This document shows, in pieces, positions 12,110-24,277 of a DNA stretch of 64,000 nt. Location: assembly GCF_014898055.3 (NCBI RefSeq), contig NW_023603184.1, positions 112,272,615 through 112,336,614 of the forward strand, read 5' to 3'. The notes beneath the pieces were generated by a model, which did no database searches, was not told where the DNA came from, and saw only the letters and a list, made by a program, of their open reading frames with translations. Positions within the stretch are counted from its first letter, which is position 1. Each line of letters opens with the position of its first letter. Position numbers and translations under genes: made by a program. This DNA is from Talpa occidentalis (taxonomy: Eukaryota; Chordata; Mammalia; Eulipotyphla; Talpidae).

Positions 12110-12760
12110 TGAAAAGAGAATCTTCTCAGTTAATGGCTTTGTTTGTGATCTATTCCTATATAACAAACCTTAATCTCAGTGACTTTTTTTTTAAAGCACC
12201 CATTAAATATCTTGTAGTTTCTGGGAGTTAGTAGTCCAGATAGGTCTCCAACTTTTCTGTTTCAGTACATCATCAGGCTGAAATCAAGGTGTCAGTTTCT
12301 TAAGTTCTTATCTGTGGGATCAGTGGGGTAAAGAGTACATGCCCAAGCTCATTCACATTGGCATATTGAGAACTTCACAGTTGAAGAACAGAGCCCCTTA
12401 GTGCCTACTGGCTACCCATGGCTCTATAGCAAGTAGATTTCTCTGTGGAAGATGCACAAGATGACCACTTGTGAGATTGTGAGAAAAACTCAGGGCAGAT
12501 TGTGAGAAAAACTCAAGCAAGATAGAATCTTACATAACAAAACATAGGCACTGGCATGACACCTATCACCTTAGCCATACAAAGTAACCAGATGATGAGA
12601 GTCACAGGCCATTGCTGTTATCATATTCTATTCCTTATAAGCAGACCAAACACCACATTCACTCTCCAGAAAAGGAAAATACACAGAGCTGTGAACACAA
12701 AGACACAAAGATCAATAGGGGAATAAATCTGCCTGCCACAGTGGAATGTTCTTATTTCTT
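12110..12760 (-). mobile_element. Probable old LTR, reverse orientation
   Basis: 'ctattcctatataacaaaccttaatctcagtgac' plus 'cttgtagtttctggga' resembles the reverse complement of an ERVL/MaLR LTR 3' end (TTGTTATGCAGCAATA type). 'gccattgctgttatcatattctattcc' lies further in. It holds a local tandem repeat, AGATTGTGAGAAAAACTCA at 12474-12492 and 12497-12515. Family not fixed. Confidence 0.45.
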
Positions 12761-12945
12761 GGCTTTTGTTTTTCCCCTAATATTGTAAATAAGTATGTAA
12801 TTGCAATTATTTCAGAATGTATTTTTGGTGGTGGGTGTGGTATAGTAATATATATCTGAAGAGGAGAGAAGCGATACCTCTAACTCATATACAGTGTTAT
12901 AAACCAGTGTTATTTCAAAAAATGCAAAATAATAGCAACTATATT

Positions 12946-13640
12946 GAGATATAACTAGCCCAATATTGTGTATTCATAACCACAGTAAATTTTAGAACAT
13001 TTTTATCACCCCCTCAAAAAAATATCCAAACCCACTATCATTTTCTCTCTTCTCCCAAATGTTGGCAACAACTATTCTATCTCTATAGATTCTCCTATTC
13101 TGGACTTTTCATATAGATGGAATTATATAGTCTGGTGCCTTTTGTGATTTGCTTCTTTCATGAGCATAGTGTTTTCAGGTTCATCCATGCTGTAATATGT
13201 ATCAGTACATCATTCCTTTTTTATGACTGAATACTATTATATTATTGATATATGTATATGTTATATTTGTTTACCTAGTCATCATTTGATGGATATTAGG
13301 GTTATTTCCCCTTTTTGGCTGTTATGAATATTCTGTTATCACATTTGTGTACAAGTTTTTATGTGAACATATGTTGTCATTTCTCTTGGATGAATACCTA
13401 GAACTGAAATGTCTGAGTCATATGGTAAACTCTATGTTTAAGCTACTGAGAACTGTTAGACTGCTTCCAAAAGTACTGCATCATTTTGCATTTCTACTAC
13501 TAGCAATGTGTGAGGGTCACAATTTCTCCATATTCTTGACAACACTTTTTATCATCTGCCTTTTGATTATAGCCCTCCTAATGGGTATTTCTTTTTGGAT
13601 TTAATTGACATTATCCTAGTGGTTGATCTTTTTTAAATAT
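12946..13640 (-). mobile_element. L1M 3' region, reverse orientation
   Basis: Antisense of the L1M 3' UTR and ORF2 end: 'ttgagatataactagccca' and 'tctattctggacttttcatatagatggaattata' come first. They are followed by 'ttcatccatgctgtaatatgtatcagtacatcattcc', 'gttatgaatattctg' and 'tggatgaatacctagaactgaaatgtctgagtcatatgg'. Stops throughout. Confidence 0.88.
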
Positions 13641-16254
13641 GTATATTCATTGAGTTATGCCCTGTGATTTCACTGCTTTTCTCTGTTATAATTCATTATG
13701 TAATTTTAAAATCAGTGTCACTGGTGCTGCACTATTATATGCAGAGAAATAGAAAACAGTTATTCCTTAGACCCAGCCCATATGGATGTTAACACTTATT
13801 TCAATTTTTCTTAGCTGCATATCAGTTTTTTTCAAGCACCAAAGGCATGATTTCATCTCTGCTATGTGTACACATTTAATTCAAATAGAAGTCTTGGTGA
13901 ATTATTGGCCTTCTCCCCTTCTCTATTCCAACTGATGCGTGACCAAAATCGAGAAAGGGAGACCTACCAGTACCTACAATATCACCTTTACCTAGGAATA
14001 GTCAGAAAGGGAAACTAAGTAAGAGATCAAGACTAGTAACTATAACAATGGAGTGTGAAACAGAAAGAGCAAGCAGAAATTACCATGTAATAGTATATTC
14101 TTAATGCTAGCACAAAGTCAGGAGAAAAGTAGCAGGGGAATATTGATCATTTGGTTCATATGCATATATTGAATCTCAATAGAAGGCTATAGCAATTAAA
14201 GTGAAGGAAATATTTACATAATATATTGTGGCTGTAGATAGTTATTCAAAAACTGTCCTACCAGCTTCTGTGAAATCCTTCCTCTTTGGGGAAATTTGGC
14301 TATTAGATAAATGTTAGGAAAGTAACTGTAGTATTTTTTAAACATAAATACTATGTTTGTCACAAAATTTAATTCTGTGGCTTTTTTTTTTGCTGAGAGT
14401 TGTTAAACATAAATATGTAAATATAATGAACATCTACTATAAGGTAATGGAAAATGAGAATGTGGTAGTGACTAGTGTCCACGTTGACAAATGAAACTAC
14501 TCATACAATATATTTCTTGCTTCTGTGGACATAATGTAATAGTATATAATGAGTTAAAGTATACTTCTTTATTCCAGTAGTATATAAGCTTTTGTTTTGA
14601 GAAAGCGTTCTTTCTTAATGAATGGTTTTCATAGGTAACAGAAAAAAAAATCTGGCTAGAAAGAAGTGGAGGAAATAGAACTTTTTTATTTTTGTTTGTT
14701 TTGTTAGATTGGTTAGAAATTGTAAAAGAGGAATCTTCCTTCCTTAACACATGCTGTGGTTTTGTCACTTCTGTCCTTTTCTCCAACTGTGGCAAATGCA
14801 CTTTCTTGTGTTAATATCTCCTTCCAAGTCCATTTCTGCAGTCCATGATTGTTGTGTGTTTGCATGTTAAGATGAAAAGACAGCATATATTATTTCTTCA
14901 ATTTAAAACAATTTTGAAGAAGAAAAATTGTATTGTGAATTCCTTTATTCAAAATAATGGCTCTGTCTAAAGGCAACTGATCTCAGCAATACATTTTGTC
15001 TTATTTGAAGTGGTGTTAATGAAAGGGAAAAGTGTCAGTGTGTGTACCAATGTGTGAAAAATATCAAAGAGTGAGAAAGTGAAAGCATTACAGCCTCTAC
15101 TTCTGAATGTCAATAATATTACCAGTGACTCTTAAGCAAGACCTGAAATCAAAAAGAAAATGACTGCAGACTATGAGAAAAGAGATTGATAGCTCACTCT
15201 CTCCTTTTCTCTTTACTAACATATTTTATTTCTTATTCTAGATGAAAAAGAAATAAAAATTTCTTAATTTTATAACAGAATAGCCTTTGTACCTTTGAAA
15301 GAGTGATTTTGAGATATTTTAATCTGTATTTCCTAGTATTTCCGTCTATCTATTATAAAAAGTTGTGAAATATGTAATTATAAGCATGGTCAATATATGT
15401 AATTTCCTCAGTAGTCTCAATTTTTGAGCTCTTAAGAATTTTAAATATATATTCAGGTAGAAATTCTAAAATATTTAATTTTATAAATATCTCATTGAGT
15501 ATATATAGGATCATTTGAAAATCAAGTTGTTTATAATTATCTTAAAGAAGAGGGGTTATTTATCCTTGAATTGAAACTAACATCACCATAAGCAGAGCCT
15601 CCTAATTTTCATAAAATATGGTCAAGTATGGTGATTATCATTTTGAAGTAAAATTACAACTTATATTGTGAGTACATGTCATTCTCTATGTTAATCTTAG
15701 CCCACTACCCTGAGGCTATAGAGTAGGGGCTAACATTTCTGGTCCTGAACTATTACTTTGGAGAAAATAGTAATATCCTATATGAATATCACACTATCAC
15801 AACCTATTGTTTTGATTTTGGTAAATATTTGTACAAGAACTTTTCTTCTTTGGGAGTTAGGAATATTAGTAAAAAAAAACTGTTATTTTGATAATCTCAG
15901 ACAACTTCCCTCAGGCTATATGTATAGTGTAATTGTCTACAGAATTTGAATAGTTGAATCGATAATGTCATGGTGAAGGATTTGTACTGCTAAAGCATTT
16001 CTTAGCCATGAAGCAAGATAAAATTGCAATAATTCTCATTACCAAAAATGAAGAAGGGTAAATGGGGTGGAGCAATAGATGTTTGGATATGAAAGTAAAT
16101 CTTTGCTCAGCTAGATATTAGTACTTCATGGATGAGTCACCAAATGCAAAAATTGTAAAACTCTAATGACACTCCAGAAGAATTTTTCTTGGAAATATTA
16201 TTACAGTTCATCAAAGTTATTGATGGTGTTTATAAAACTGATGGAACTCAGATC
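13641..16254. other. No identified feature
   Basis: 2.6 kb of AT-rich unique sequence. A 109-residue reverse frame (14472-14801) is low-complexity, has no known motif and is not supported as a gene. Confidence 0.5.
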
Positions 16255-16460
16255 TTCATTTTCTACAAATATTTATTAATTACGTTCCTTGTGCCAGGTA
16301 CTATTTTAGATGACACTAAAAATATAGTAGAGAAGTAAGGGAGGAAATACATGTCAAAGTGACTTACTTTTTCTTGGGATACAATAGTTAAACAATAAGA
16401 AAATACACACAGAAATGTTTTGGTAATACATGTAAAAAATAAAATGAAACAGGGTATGAT
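16255..16460 (-). repeat. L2 LINE 3' fragment
   Basis: 'ttctacaaatatttattaattacgttccttgtgccaggtactattttagatgac' is the reverse complement of the L2 terminus. It is followed by 'gatacaatagttaaacaataag', which corresponds to 'gatacaacagtgaacaaaaca'. Confidence 0.7.
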
Positions 16461-17119
16461 AGAAACTGCCTAATGGATAACTAAGGGGCTAGATTAAAAA
16501 TATCAACTAAATAAAGCTTTCAAAATAGTAGTCTCTTTCTGCCATTACTTCCTGGACTATTGTCTGGAATATTTTTTTAAGGAACTCTAACTGCTACTTT
16601 GTTACCTAGAGGCAGTTCATGTAGGCAGAATAGATGTAACACTCTCCCCTTTTATTTACCAGTATTCCAAATTATGATTAGTTTCCCTTGAATCCTACAC
16701 AGATAATTATGATGGAACTATGTTTGTGTGTTAATCATTATATCTGCACAAATTTAAACACATTCGATATTTATAAATCCACTGAAATCGTTCTCATTTT
16801 TAAAATCTTTGGTCACTGGGTTCCTCTTTAATATAGCTCTTGAGTCCTTTGACGTGACCCTGCTAATAGTTGAAGTATTTTTGCTTTCTGCTATTCCAAT
16901 ATACTATGGACTATTTCTATGTTGTTACTAATGGAAATAATTTTTAGAGACAAAAATCTTGGAATTCAGTGATCTTGATTTGCTGCTGGATTTTTATAAA
17001 ATATGTCTAAAGTTAGCAAATATTATAATGTCCTTATAATGTCTAAAGTTAGAAAATTTTTTTTCAATTTTTTAAAATTAAAAACAGTATAAATTCATAC
17101 CACTAGCTCTCATTCAACT
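16461..17119. other. No identified feature
   Basis: Unique AT-rich sequence. Two close copies of 'atgtctaaagttag' (about 17001 and 17039) form a small local duplication just before the SINE. Confidence 0.5.
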
Positions 17120-17309
17120 TCAGGGAGGTGAGAGGATTCACCAGAGACAGAGTGGGGAACAGAACAGGCAGACTGACTGAAATACACTGCTGAGGGGAGC
17201 AGCGGGCAAGACAGCAGAGGTCTGCTGCACCATGTGGATAGCTCCCTTGCTGGGGGTTAGCTTCACAGTGCTGAGACTTAACCCCTTGCACCACCAGGGA
17301 AGACCCCCC
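17120..17309 (-). mobile_element. T+ SINE, copy 3, tail missing
   Basis: Reverse orientation: 'gtgagaggattcaccagagacagagtggggaac' through 'cactgctgaggggagcagcgggc' to 'gcaccaccagggaagacccccc'. The AATAAA/TCTT tail and roughly the last 40 bases are absent. No target duplication remains, so this copy is 3'-truncated. Confidence 0.92.
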
Positions 17310-18799
17310 TAAAATGTAAACTTTTAATAAAATAACTTTCCTCTGACTTGTGAGAGGTGAACATACTAGTTTTTTTTTAAAAAAACCTGATACCTATTTC
17401 TTAAAAGTCCCCTTGAAAATGAATTATTTCCCCAAAATCTAGCCAGTCATTTCTATAAAAACAGATGCTGAGTTGATTAAAATATTTGCCAAATTTTGAG
17501 CATCTATATAAGTATTAAATATAATAGACTAACAGCATATTGTAAGATGCAATTTTTAATTTATAAAACTGTAATCCAATTAGTGTGTTTTCAAAGATTA
17601 TGTTAGCTTTTCGGGATAACATTTGCCTGAAGTCTAGAAGTATCTACATTTGAGTTAACGTATGTGCCCCTTTCTCCAGACTGATTTTTGTATTACGCTG
17701 CCAAACAACTATGTTAAAGCTTCCATGACTCCTCAATGTTTTCTTGCTTTGCCTTCAAATAAAAGGCTTTCAACATGCAAAAGTGAGTGGTGAATTCTTT
17801 TTGTTATAGTGATTTGTTACTTTCACATTCATAGTTTTCTCATTTGATAAATACATAATTTTCAGGAAACATTCTTCTAGATAATAAAATTATAGTAAAG
17901 ATGCCAAATAATTTCCCACTTTTTGTTATACCTATATTGGAGTGATGAGAGGAATGAACAACAAACACATATGCACCAAGTGGTTGTCAGATAAAGTAGA
18001 GCAGACTCAAGTAATAAGAGATTACAGGTGTTACTGTAAATGGGTTGCCAGGGAACACCTGCTGTAGGACCATCTTTAATAATTCTGATATTTTTTTCTA
18101 AAAATCTCAAAAATGCAAAGGTTTTTGCTACCACTAATTAATGAGAAAACCAGTCAGAAATTGTTTCGTAAGGGGTAATCTGCTTCCAAGACCATACCAG
18201 GCTCTCTGTGATCTTCTATAGATAATACTTACATTTGTGAGTCTCTGTAATGTCCTGAGCACAGCTGTTGATGTTGGAGGTTCAGAGGCAAATGATGTAA
18301 ACTTTGAATTTCAGAAGGGACTAAAAGATTGGACAGAATTTGATAAACTTGGTACTGTATACCATAGCATCACAGACCTGCTAAATCAGCAACTTCGGGA
18401 AAGGGTTTTAAATCTTCTATATTTCAAAGTCTATGTAGGTTATTTTGATGTGGAGTCAGTTAAGCTTAAATGACTAAGAGAAGAATACCACAATACATTT
18501 CTATGTCAGCATCCACCACCAAAATTTCCCGTTTTTTCTTTGTAGTTTCCAAAGTTACCACTTTTCTTTCTCTTGCTCTTTCGAAATTATCCTAGTCATT
18601 CTCAGGCAATAGAATGTGATATTCTGAAGCTTCCAATGGAGGTTGTACAGATAGGTTTCTAGATGTAGACTTGATAAAATGTGTAGTTCTGACTTTTTTT
18701 TTCCAGGAGCAAGTTTTAGTATTGTGGCTATTTTACCTTATTTTTGCTGTTGCTTTAAAGCTCTTTCTGCTGAGAATCTGTCTATGAGTGTGAGGAGAA
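17310..18799. other. No identified feature
   Basis: Unique sequence. A 78-codon forward frame at 18237-18473 has balanced amino-acid use but begins at GTG, matches nothing I recognise and has no clear exon signals. Confidence 0.5.
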
Positions 18800-19284
18800 G
18801 TGGTCTCCCATGATTTCCACATCATAATTCCAGAACCTGTGAATGGTAGGTTACATGGAAAACAAAATATAGGTAGCAGATGGATTGCTTGTTGCTAATT
18901 AGCTAATTAAGATAGAGAGATTAGTCTGTATTATCCAGGTGAGATCAGTGTAATCACAAGGTCCTTAAATGTGGAAGAGAGAGAGTCAGTGTTAGAGTGA
19001 TTTGAAGCGAGAAATATTGAAACTGCCATGGCAGACTTTGAAGGAACACAGCCAAAACCAAAGAATGCAGGAAACCTCCAGAAGTTGGAAAGGCAAAAAT
19101 TCAGACTCTCTCCTAGAGATCCAGAATGGAACATGACCTTGCAGGTACCTTGATTTTAGCAATGTGAGACCCCTTTAGGACTTCTGGCCTGGAGAATTGA
19201 ACTGTAGGGTAACATATAAGTGTTGTCATCAGTCAATACAATTGTGGTAATTGGTTACAATAGCAAATATGAAACTAATGTAGC
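18800..19284 (+). mobile_element. MLT1-type solo LTR (ERVL-MaLR)
   Basis: Near-complete MLT1 LTR. It starts near 'ggtctcccatgatttccacatcataattccagaacctgtgaatg'. The middle has 'attatccaggtgagatcagtgtaatcacaaggtcctta' and 'ctccagaagttggaaaggcaa'. It ends 'accttgattttagcaatgtgagaccc', 'ggacttctggcctggagaattgaactgta' and 'gtggtaattggttacaatagcaaatatgaaactaat'. No internal region. Confidence 0.92.
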
Positions 19285-19777
19285 ACTCAAGTTTTCAAAG
19301 CTCTTAATTGTAGGAAGCATATTCATTATAAATACATTTTGCAATTATTTTTCTCACTGGATACAGTGACTTCCTAAGTAAAGAAACCTCCATCAGCTCA
19401 TGTTTTACCATCCCAGATGTTCCCAAATGTGGATATATTCAGAGTGTGTATACAGGTTAGGCTGTGGCATATTCATTACCTTATAAAATCTAGCTTAGTA
19501 TTGATTAAGAACCTTCCTGATAAAGTTTGCCACACAGTGCATCAAGTTTTAAAGAACTGATTACCTTGTGTTTCCTTTAACATTGATTCATTTGTTCAAA
19601 TTTTCCTATGAAACTACACTTAAGTAAACAAGATAAAGTGCCTTTTCAGTAAATTTCAACTATTAATGATCTTTTGATAATACTTCACTGTTGTAAGTAC
19701 TCATTCTGCTTTAAGGGAAAATGTATAGTATTCTTCTTTGGACACTTATGTGTTCTAAATTACACACCATAATTTGG
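19285..19777. other. No identified feature
   Basis: Unique AT-rich sequence up to the LTR. Confidence 0.5.
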
Positions 19778-20208
19778 TGTAAGGTCAGGAATGGACAAGG
19801 TGCAGGTTTTCTGATCCCATGCAGACCGGGTAAAGGAGGAGTCAGAGCCCTCAGGGGTTTTGCAGGTCTTTTATTGGGGTTCACCAGGCATATGGCAGGC
19901 AGGGATGCTGGGAGGGCCAGGAGGCTGGCAGGCCTCCCAGCCCCCAACAGGTCTTCACTCTGGGCTCTCTGGACTTCTCTCAGCTTCTGCTTCTCTTGCT
20001 TCTCTTTTGGCTTCTCTTCGGCTTCTACTGGCGTCCCCGTGACGCCACCCTTAAAAGCACAGTCTCAGCCCCGGTGAATCCCATCTACCTATGCCCACAC
20101 CCTACTCCAGGTGCCCGCCATCAGGCATGCATTCAGGACCTCAAGGATCCATCATCTATCCTGATGGCGGGAGGGCAGAAAAGCCTGACATTTTTCCTTT
20201 ACCCTACA
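19778..20208 (-). mobile_element. GC-rich solo LTR of an ERV, family unassigned
   Basis: On the minus strand this block starts TGTAGGGTAAAGG and ends GACCTTACA, i.e. TG...CA. It has an AATAAA poly(A) signal within CCCCAATAAAAGACC and a TTTTAAGG TATA-like box about 200 bases before it. A GAAG-rich stretch lies between them. It is far richer in GC than its surroundings. The flanks TTTGG / CTTGG could be a 5-bp target duplication with one mismatch. An inner alternative end is 20190 (TGTCAGGC start). No internal retroviral genes, so it is a solo LTR. The gammaretrovirus-like (ERV1) look is inference. Confidence 0.75.
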
Positions 20209-20672
20209 CTTGGTCATTTGGAATCAAAAGGATTTCTATTACTGACTCTCCCTGCCCCATCAAACTAGGCTTGTCAGTGTCAAACCTTGATAATTACCCT
20301 TAGGCTTTTAGTTTACTCTAATTTCTGCTTCCTTGAATCATCTCTTTGTATGTGACAATACCTTTCTGATTTTTTCCCTGTTAATAATCAGAGCAGAGAG
20401 ATAAGAAACATGGAAGAGTTTGCATTTGTTTTCTAGGACTTCCATAATGTTCTTTTATTTCTTGATGTGGTAGCCAGTCTCTTTGCCTCCCTTTTTCTTT
20501 ACCATGATCTGTTGTTTTTCCTTTATGATTTTCTGATTTAGCTCTGAATAAGACCTTCTCAGGAATCAGATTTTTTTTTGTAAGTATATGATTCTTTCTT
20601 ATAATTTAGCATTCCTTTAATCCTCGCAGAAGTACTTCTCCAACACTGTCCTCACCATGGCATGCCTAGTGT
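20209..20672. other. No identified feature
   Basis: Pyrimidine-rich unique sequence between an LTR and a SINE. Confidence 0.5.
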
Positions 20673-20687
20673 CTCATTTCTTTCTTT

Positions 20688-20954
20688 CTATTTTTTTTTA
20701 AGATGTATTTATTTATTCATACAAGAACTGGAGTACAGGCCAGAGATGGGGGGTGAGAGGATTCACCAGAGACAGAGTGGGGAGCAGAACAGGCAAATCT
20801 ACTGAAATGCACTGCTGAGGGGAGCAGTGGGTTAGACAGGAGGGGTCTGCTGCGCCATGTGGGTAGCTCTCTGGCCTGGAATATATCTCATGCTGCAGTG
20901 GCTATAGATAGCTTCATAGTGCTGTGCTTAACCCCTTGCACCACCAAGGAGGCC
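20688..20954 (-). mobile_element. T+ SINE, copy 4
   Basis: Reverse orientation, full length: T-run and 'aagatgtatttatttattcatacaag' (tail) through to 'gcaccaccaaggaggcc' (head). A 15-bp duplication flanks it, CTCATTTCTTTCTTT (20673-20687) and CTCATTTATTTCTTT (20955-20969), with one mismatch. The B box region is degenerate. Confidence 0.95.
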
Positions 20955-20969
20955 CTCATTTATTTCTTT

Positions 20970-22276
20970 ACTAGATATCACATTACTAGATGCCTCCTCT
21001 AAACTTTAGACATGAAGCTGTCCCTGTTGGAATTACAGAAATGGTTGCTATTATTTTATATATCATTCTTCCTCTTTAGCAATTTTGTATTACTATAAGA
21101 AATACTTTTAAGGCAATTACCTCATTTAGATAGAATAAAGTATTAAGTGTTTCACATTACTGCTGAAACTGGGGCAGAAGCTTTCTAGTTCCCTTTTAAT
21201 AGTGTTTATTAGTGAAGTAATGAAAAAGTCAGTTTGGTTATCAGAAAGTTACTATTGCACAGATTCACAAAGAAATGCAAATAAAAAGGGCTTATAAATT
21301 GCTGTGTTTTATGTTTTAGCTGTGGCTTAACATAGTTGTAGTAAGGTGCTACCTTGTATTTAAGCATTGAGGACTGTTTTAACCTGAATGCCATAATATG
21401 ACAATTTCAGGAAAACATTGCATTTCAAACTTTTAATTATTTCATGGAACAAGACATTTTGCTATAGGAAATGAGAGAAAAGGGGAGGGGGAGAGAAATG
21501 TGCATTCCACATTTATAGAAATATATATTATATATTTATATTATATGTTACTTAAAAATATAAACGTGAAGTTCTCTCATTGAAGATCTGCTAGGCACAT
21601 ACTTCCACTTTTTACTCATTGCCCTTTGTAATCTCTGACAAAAAGCTTAGGTTTTCTTTATATCCCAGGCTGTGGGGAAAAGATTTCACACTCAGCAATT
21701 GAAACTATGCTGGAACGGTTTGTAAGAGAATCTATTGTCCCAGAGAGGTCGCTTGCAGGCAAAACACTAGAGTAGGAAACAGTTTCTCCATTTTTCCCTT
21801 TTTTGTGAAGCTATTGTGTTTGACTCTAGATTTTGTCTTCCTGAGACAATTGTCAATATTTTTTTTTTCTCTGAAATGATTGCAATTTATTTCCAGATTC
21901 TTAACTCACCACTTGTAGCAAATAACTGCTTGATATATACCTTTCAAAACAACTATACTGTAAGTTCTAAGAAGTAAAATTTAAGGCCCCTTCCAGTCAT
22001 AGATATACTTGGATTTGGGTCTTAGGTGACAGCTTTCCCAGAGCCTCTAAAATCAAGTCATTTGAGAAGTAGGCTTCACTACCTGTGTGTCATCCTGACT
22101 GCCTGTCTGCCTGTTTTTGCTACCTTTGTTATACATATGTTTACATATGTGAAAGTTTGTTCCTGCATAACGATTTCTATTGCTTGTAAAAATCTATGTA
22201 TCCTTAAGCTGGTATGTTTACAGGTTTGCCATGTTAGGGTTTTTGTTCCTGTAAACAAAAGTGCTATAGGCGCCCA
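20970..22276. other. No identified feature; possible unrecognised retroposon at 22030-22276
   Basis: Unique sequence. The last 250 bases end directly in an AAAT/AAAC tail (22277-22307), as a retroposed element would, but I cannot match the body to any family. Confidence 0.45.
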
Positions 22277-22307
22277 TAATAAATAAATAAATAAACAAAC
22301 AAATAAA
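22277..22307 (+). repeat. (AAAT)n(AAAC)n simple repeat
   Basis: Four AAAT units, two AAAC units and further AAAT. It resembles the 3' tail of a retroposon and lies just before an antisense MLT1 LTR. Confidence 0.85.
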
Positions 22308-22318
22308 CCCACTATAAA

Positions 22319-22640
22319 TCTGTGTGTCATAAGAAAACAGAGTTTTCAGAGTTCTGGAGGCTTAAAGTCCAAGATCAGGGTTCAGCATGGTCAGAACCTT
22401 AGGAGACCTTCTTCCAGTTTGTAGGCAGCTACCATTTGGCTTTGTGCTTGTGGAAAGAGTTGTATCTAGTGTCTTCTCTTCTTTTTATAGACATTAATCC
22501 CCTCATGAGGGCCGCACATTCATGAACTAATCCAGCCATAACTGCCTCCCCAAGACCCACCTCCAAATGCACAAAGATAAGAGTTTTGGCATATGAATAC
22601 TGGGGAGACAGACATTTAGTCTATGGAACTCTCAAATCTA
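22319..22640 (-). mobile_element. MLT1/MST-type LTR, reverse orientation
   Basis: The reverse complement of a MaLR LTR. It reads 'gttctggaggcttaaagtccaagatcaggg', 'attaatcccctcatgagggccgcacattcatgaactaatcc', 'acccacctccaaatgcac' and 'atgaatactggggagacagacatttagtctat'. These correspond to the LTR end, middle and start respectively. Confidence 0.88.
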
Positions 22641-23644
22641 CAAATGATGTTCTATCCCCCTTATTCCCTATTTATTCATTTATTTATTTCAGCGTATCAG
22701 AATCAACTCTTAGTTCAGGAATATAACATATGATATTTTATACATTAATCTACATAAATTAATAGCAATTTATATTAAAAATAAAAGGGCTTTTTAAGTC
22801 TCAGTGCTGTTATTTTAAGTGTTCTTAAGATCATTACTATAACTATAAGATCATTACAATTGCTATAAGTACTAATGAAATCCAGCCACTACATTTGGAT
22901 AGTGTAATGTGTTCTAAATAACTATAATTTTTCTTTTGTTAAACCACATTAATTATTCAAACCTCTAGGTCTCAAAATAGTGTATGAACAATAATTATTA
23001 TATTTTATGAAACTTTCATGTGACGACAACCCATTCTTTTATCTTAAGTTTTGAATGGCCAGACTAGATTGGAAGCCTGAAAATCTAACTTATGCCTGGC
23101 TTAACTTGGTTAAAAAGTAAAGATTGCAAAAATTATAAATTAACATGTAGGTATGCATATGTAAGTCTGCATGCATATATATACACACACAAATATGTGC
23201 ATTTATATTTATGAGATATATATTCCGCATATCTATATTCATGCCTACACACATACATACAGAATATAATAGACTGGGAATCTGAAATTAGAAGTCATGA
23301 AAAATAGCCCAGGCAACTTGACTCTTCTCAGATTAGGCTCACTTGTCATCTAAATGAGAGAGTCCACTTCATGTCAATGACAGCATAATTTAAAGTGTAA
23401 ACTATCAATATTCATTATGTTAGGCTCTAGTTTGTATCTGAGATAGAGTGTTTTAGAATCAAAATGTATGAATATCAACAAAATAAATGAATATCAGAAA
23501 AATCTTGGATTGAAAATTAAGAAACACATGAAAAAGCATCTTGCAATTCCAAAGAAAATTCTAACTAAATATATAAAAAGAACTAATTTAAACAGCTCAT
23601 GGGAGGCAACTTTGTGAATTTGTAATAACTTAAAAATATTTTAG
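22641..23644. other. No identified feature; AT/CA-rich simple sequence near 23150-23275
   Basis: Unique AT-rich sequence. A low-complexity stretch near 23150-23275 mixes TATA, CACA and CATA units. Confidence 0.5.
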
Positions 23645-23860
23645 GTATTTTTTCCAGTTTATTCAGATATGATTAACAAATAAAAATGTGTTTAGTTGTA
23701 CAAAATGATCTTTTAAGGTGAACAGTGTAATGATTATATATGTATATATATATATATATGTTAAGTGTTTACCATAAAGTTAATTAAGAGGTCATAATTT
23801 CACAGTTACTATTTTTTTTTGTTAATTAACACATCTGTCATTATCCTACTACTGAATTGC
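23645..23860 (-). mobile_element. L1M 3' UTR fragment, reverse orientation
   Basis: 'ttattcagatatgattaacaaataaa', 'ttagttgtacaaaatgatc', 'aatgattatatatg' and 'taacacatctgtcattatcc' follow the antisense L1M 3' UTR order. It contains an (AT)n run at 23733-23759. Confidence 0.65.
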
Positions 23861-24277
23861 TTTTGCTGCTTTGGCAAATAGTTTGGCTATTTTGTCTATA
23901 TGTATTAGAAATAACTGCTTTGCTACCAAGTCTGGTCTCAGTATCTGCAGTGAGAATATCTTCTAAGATCATTTTAAAAATGCAGGATTGTCAAGTCTTA
24001 CATTCATATAATTTATACAAATCTGCTTGTTAATAAGATCTTACATGTTTCATATGTACATTAAAGTTTTGGGAAGTCATAAAGTAGCAAAGAGTGGAAT
24101 AGGACCTAGATAAACACATGGAAATGAGGGAGCTGTATAAATTAGAAACCAAAAGAAGACAAGTGTTACACGTTTTATGAAAATATGTGGCAGGCAATTT
24201 ACATAAATTGAAAAGCAAAGGAAGGTGAGTAGTTTAATGAATTCAGAAAACAGAATTCAGGCAATCTATAGAGGAAG
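23861..24277. other. No identified feature
   Basis: AT-rich unique sequence leading to the hairpin. Confidence 0.5.

Noticed and set aside
14472..14801. 109-codon reverse frame
   Set aside because: Poly-T/poly-A-derived K/N/F-rich text with no motif and no conserved-looking context.
18237..18473. 78-codon frame with balanced composition as a possible exon or gene
   Set aside because: It begins at GTG, has no recognisable domain, and I see no consistent splice signals or neighbouring exons. It would need transcript evidence.
19721..20077. 118-codon forward frame and its overlapping frames
   Set aside because: They arise from the GC-rich solo LTR, where stop codons are rare. No protein family is recognisable.
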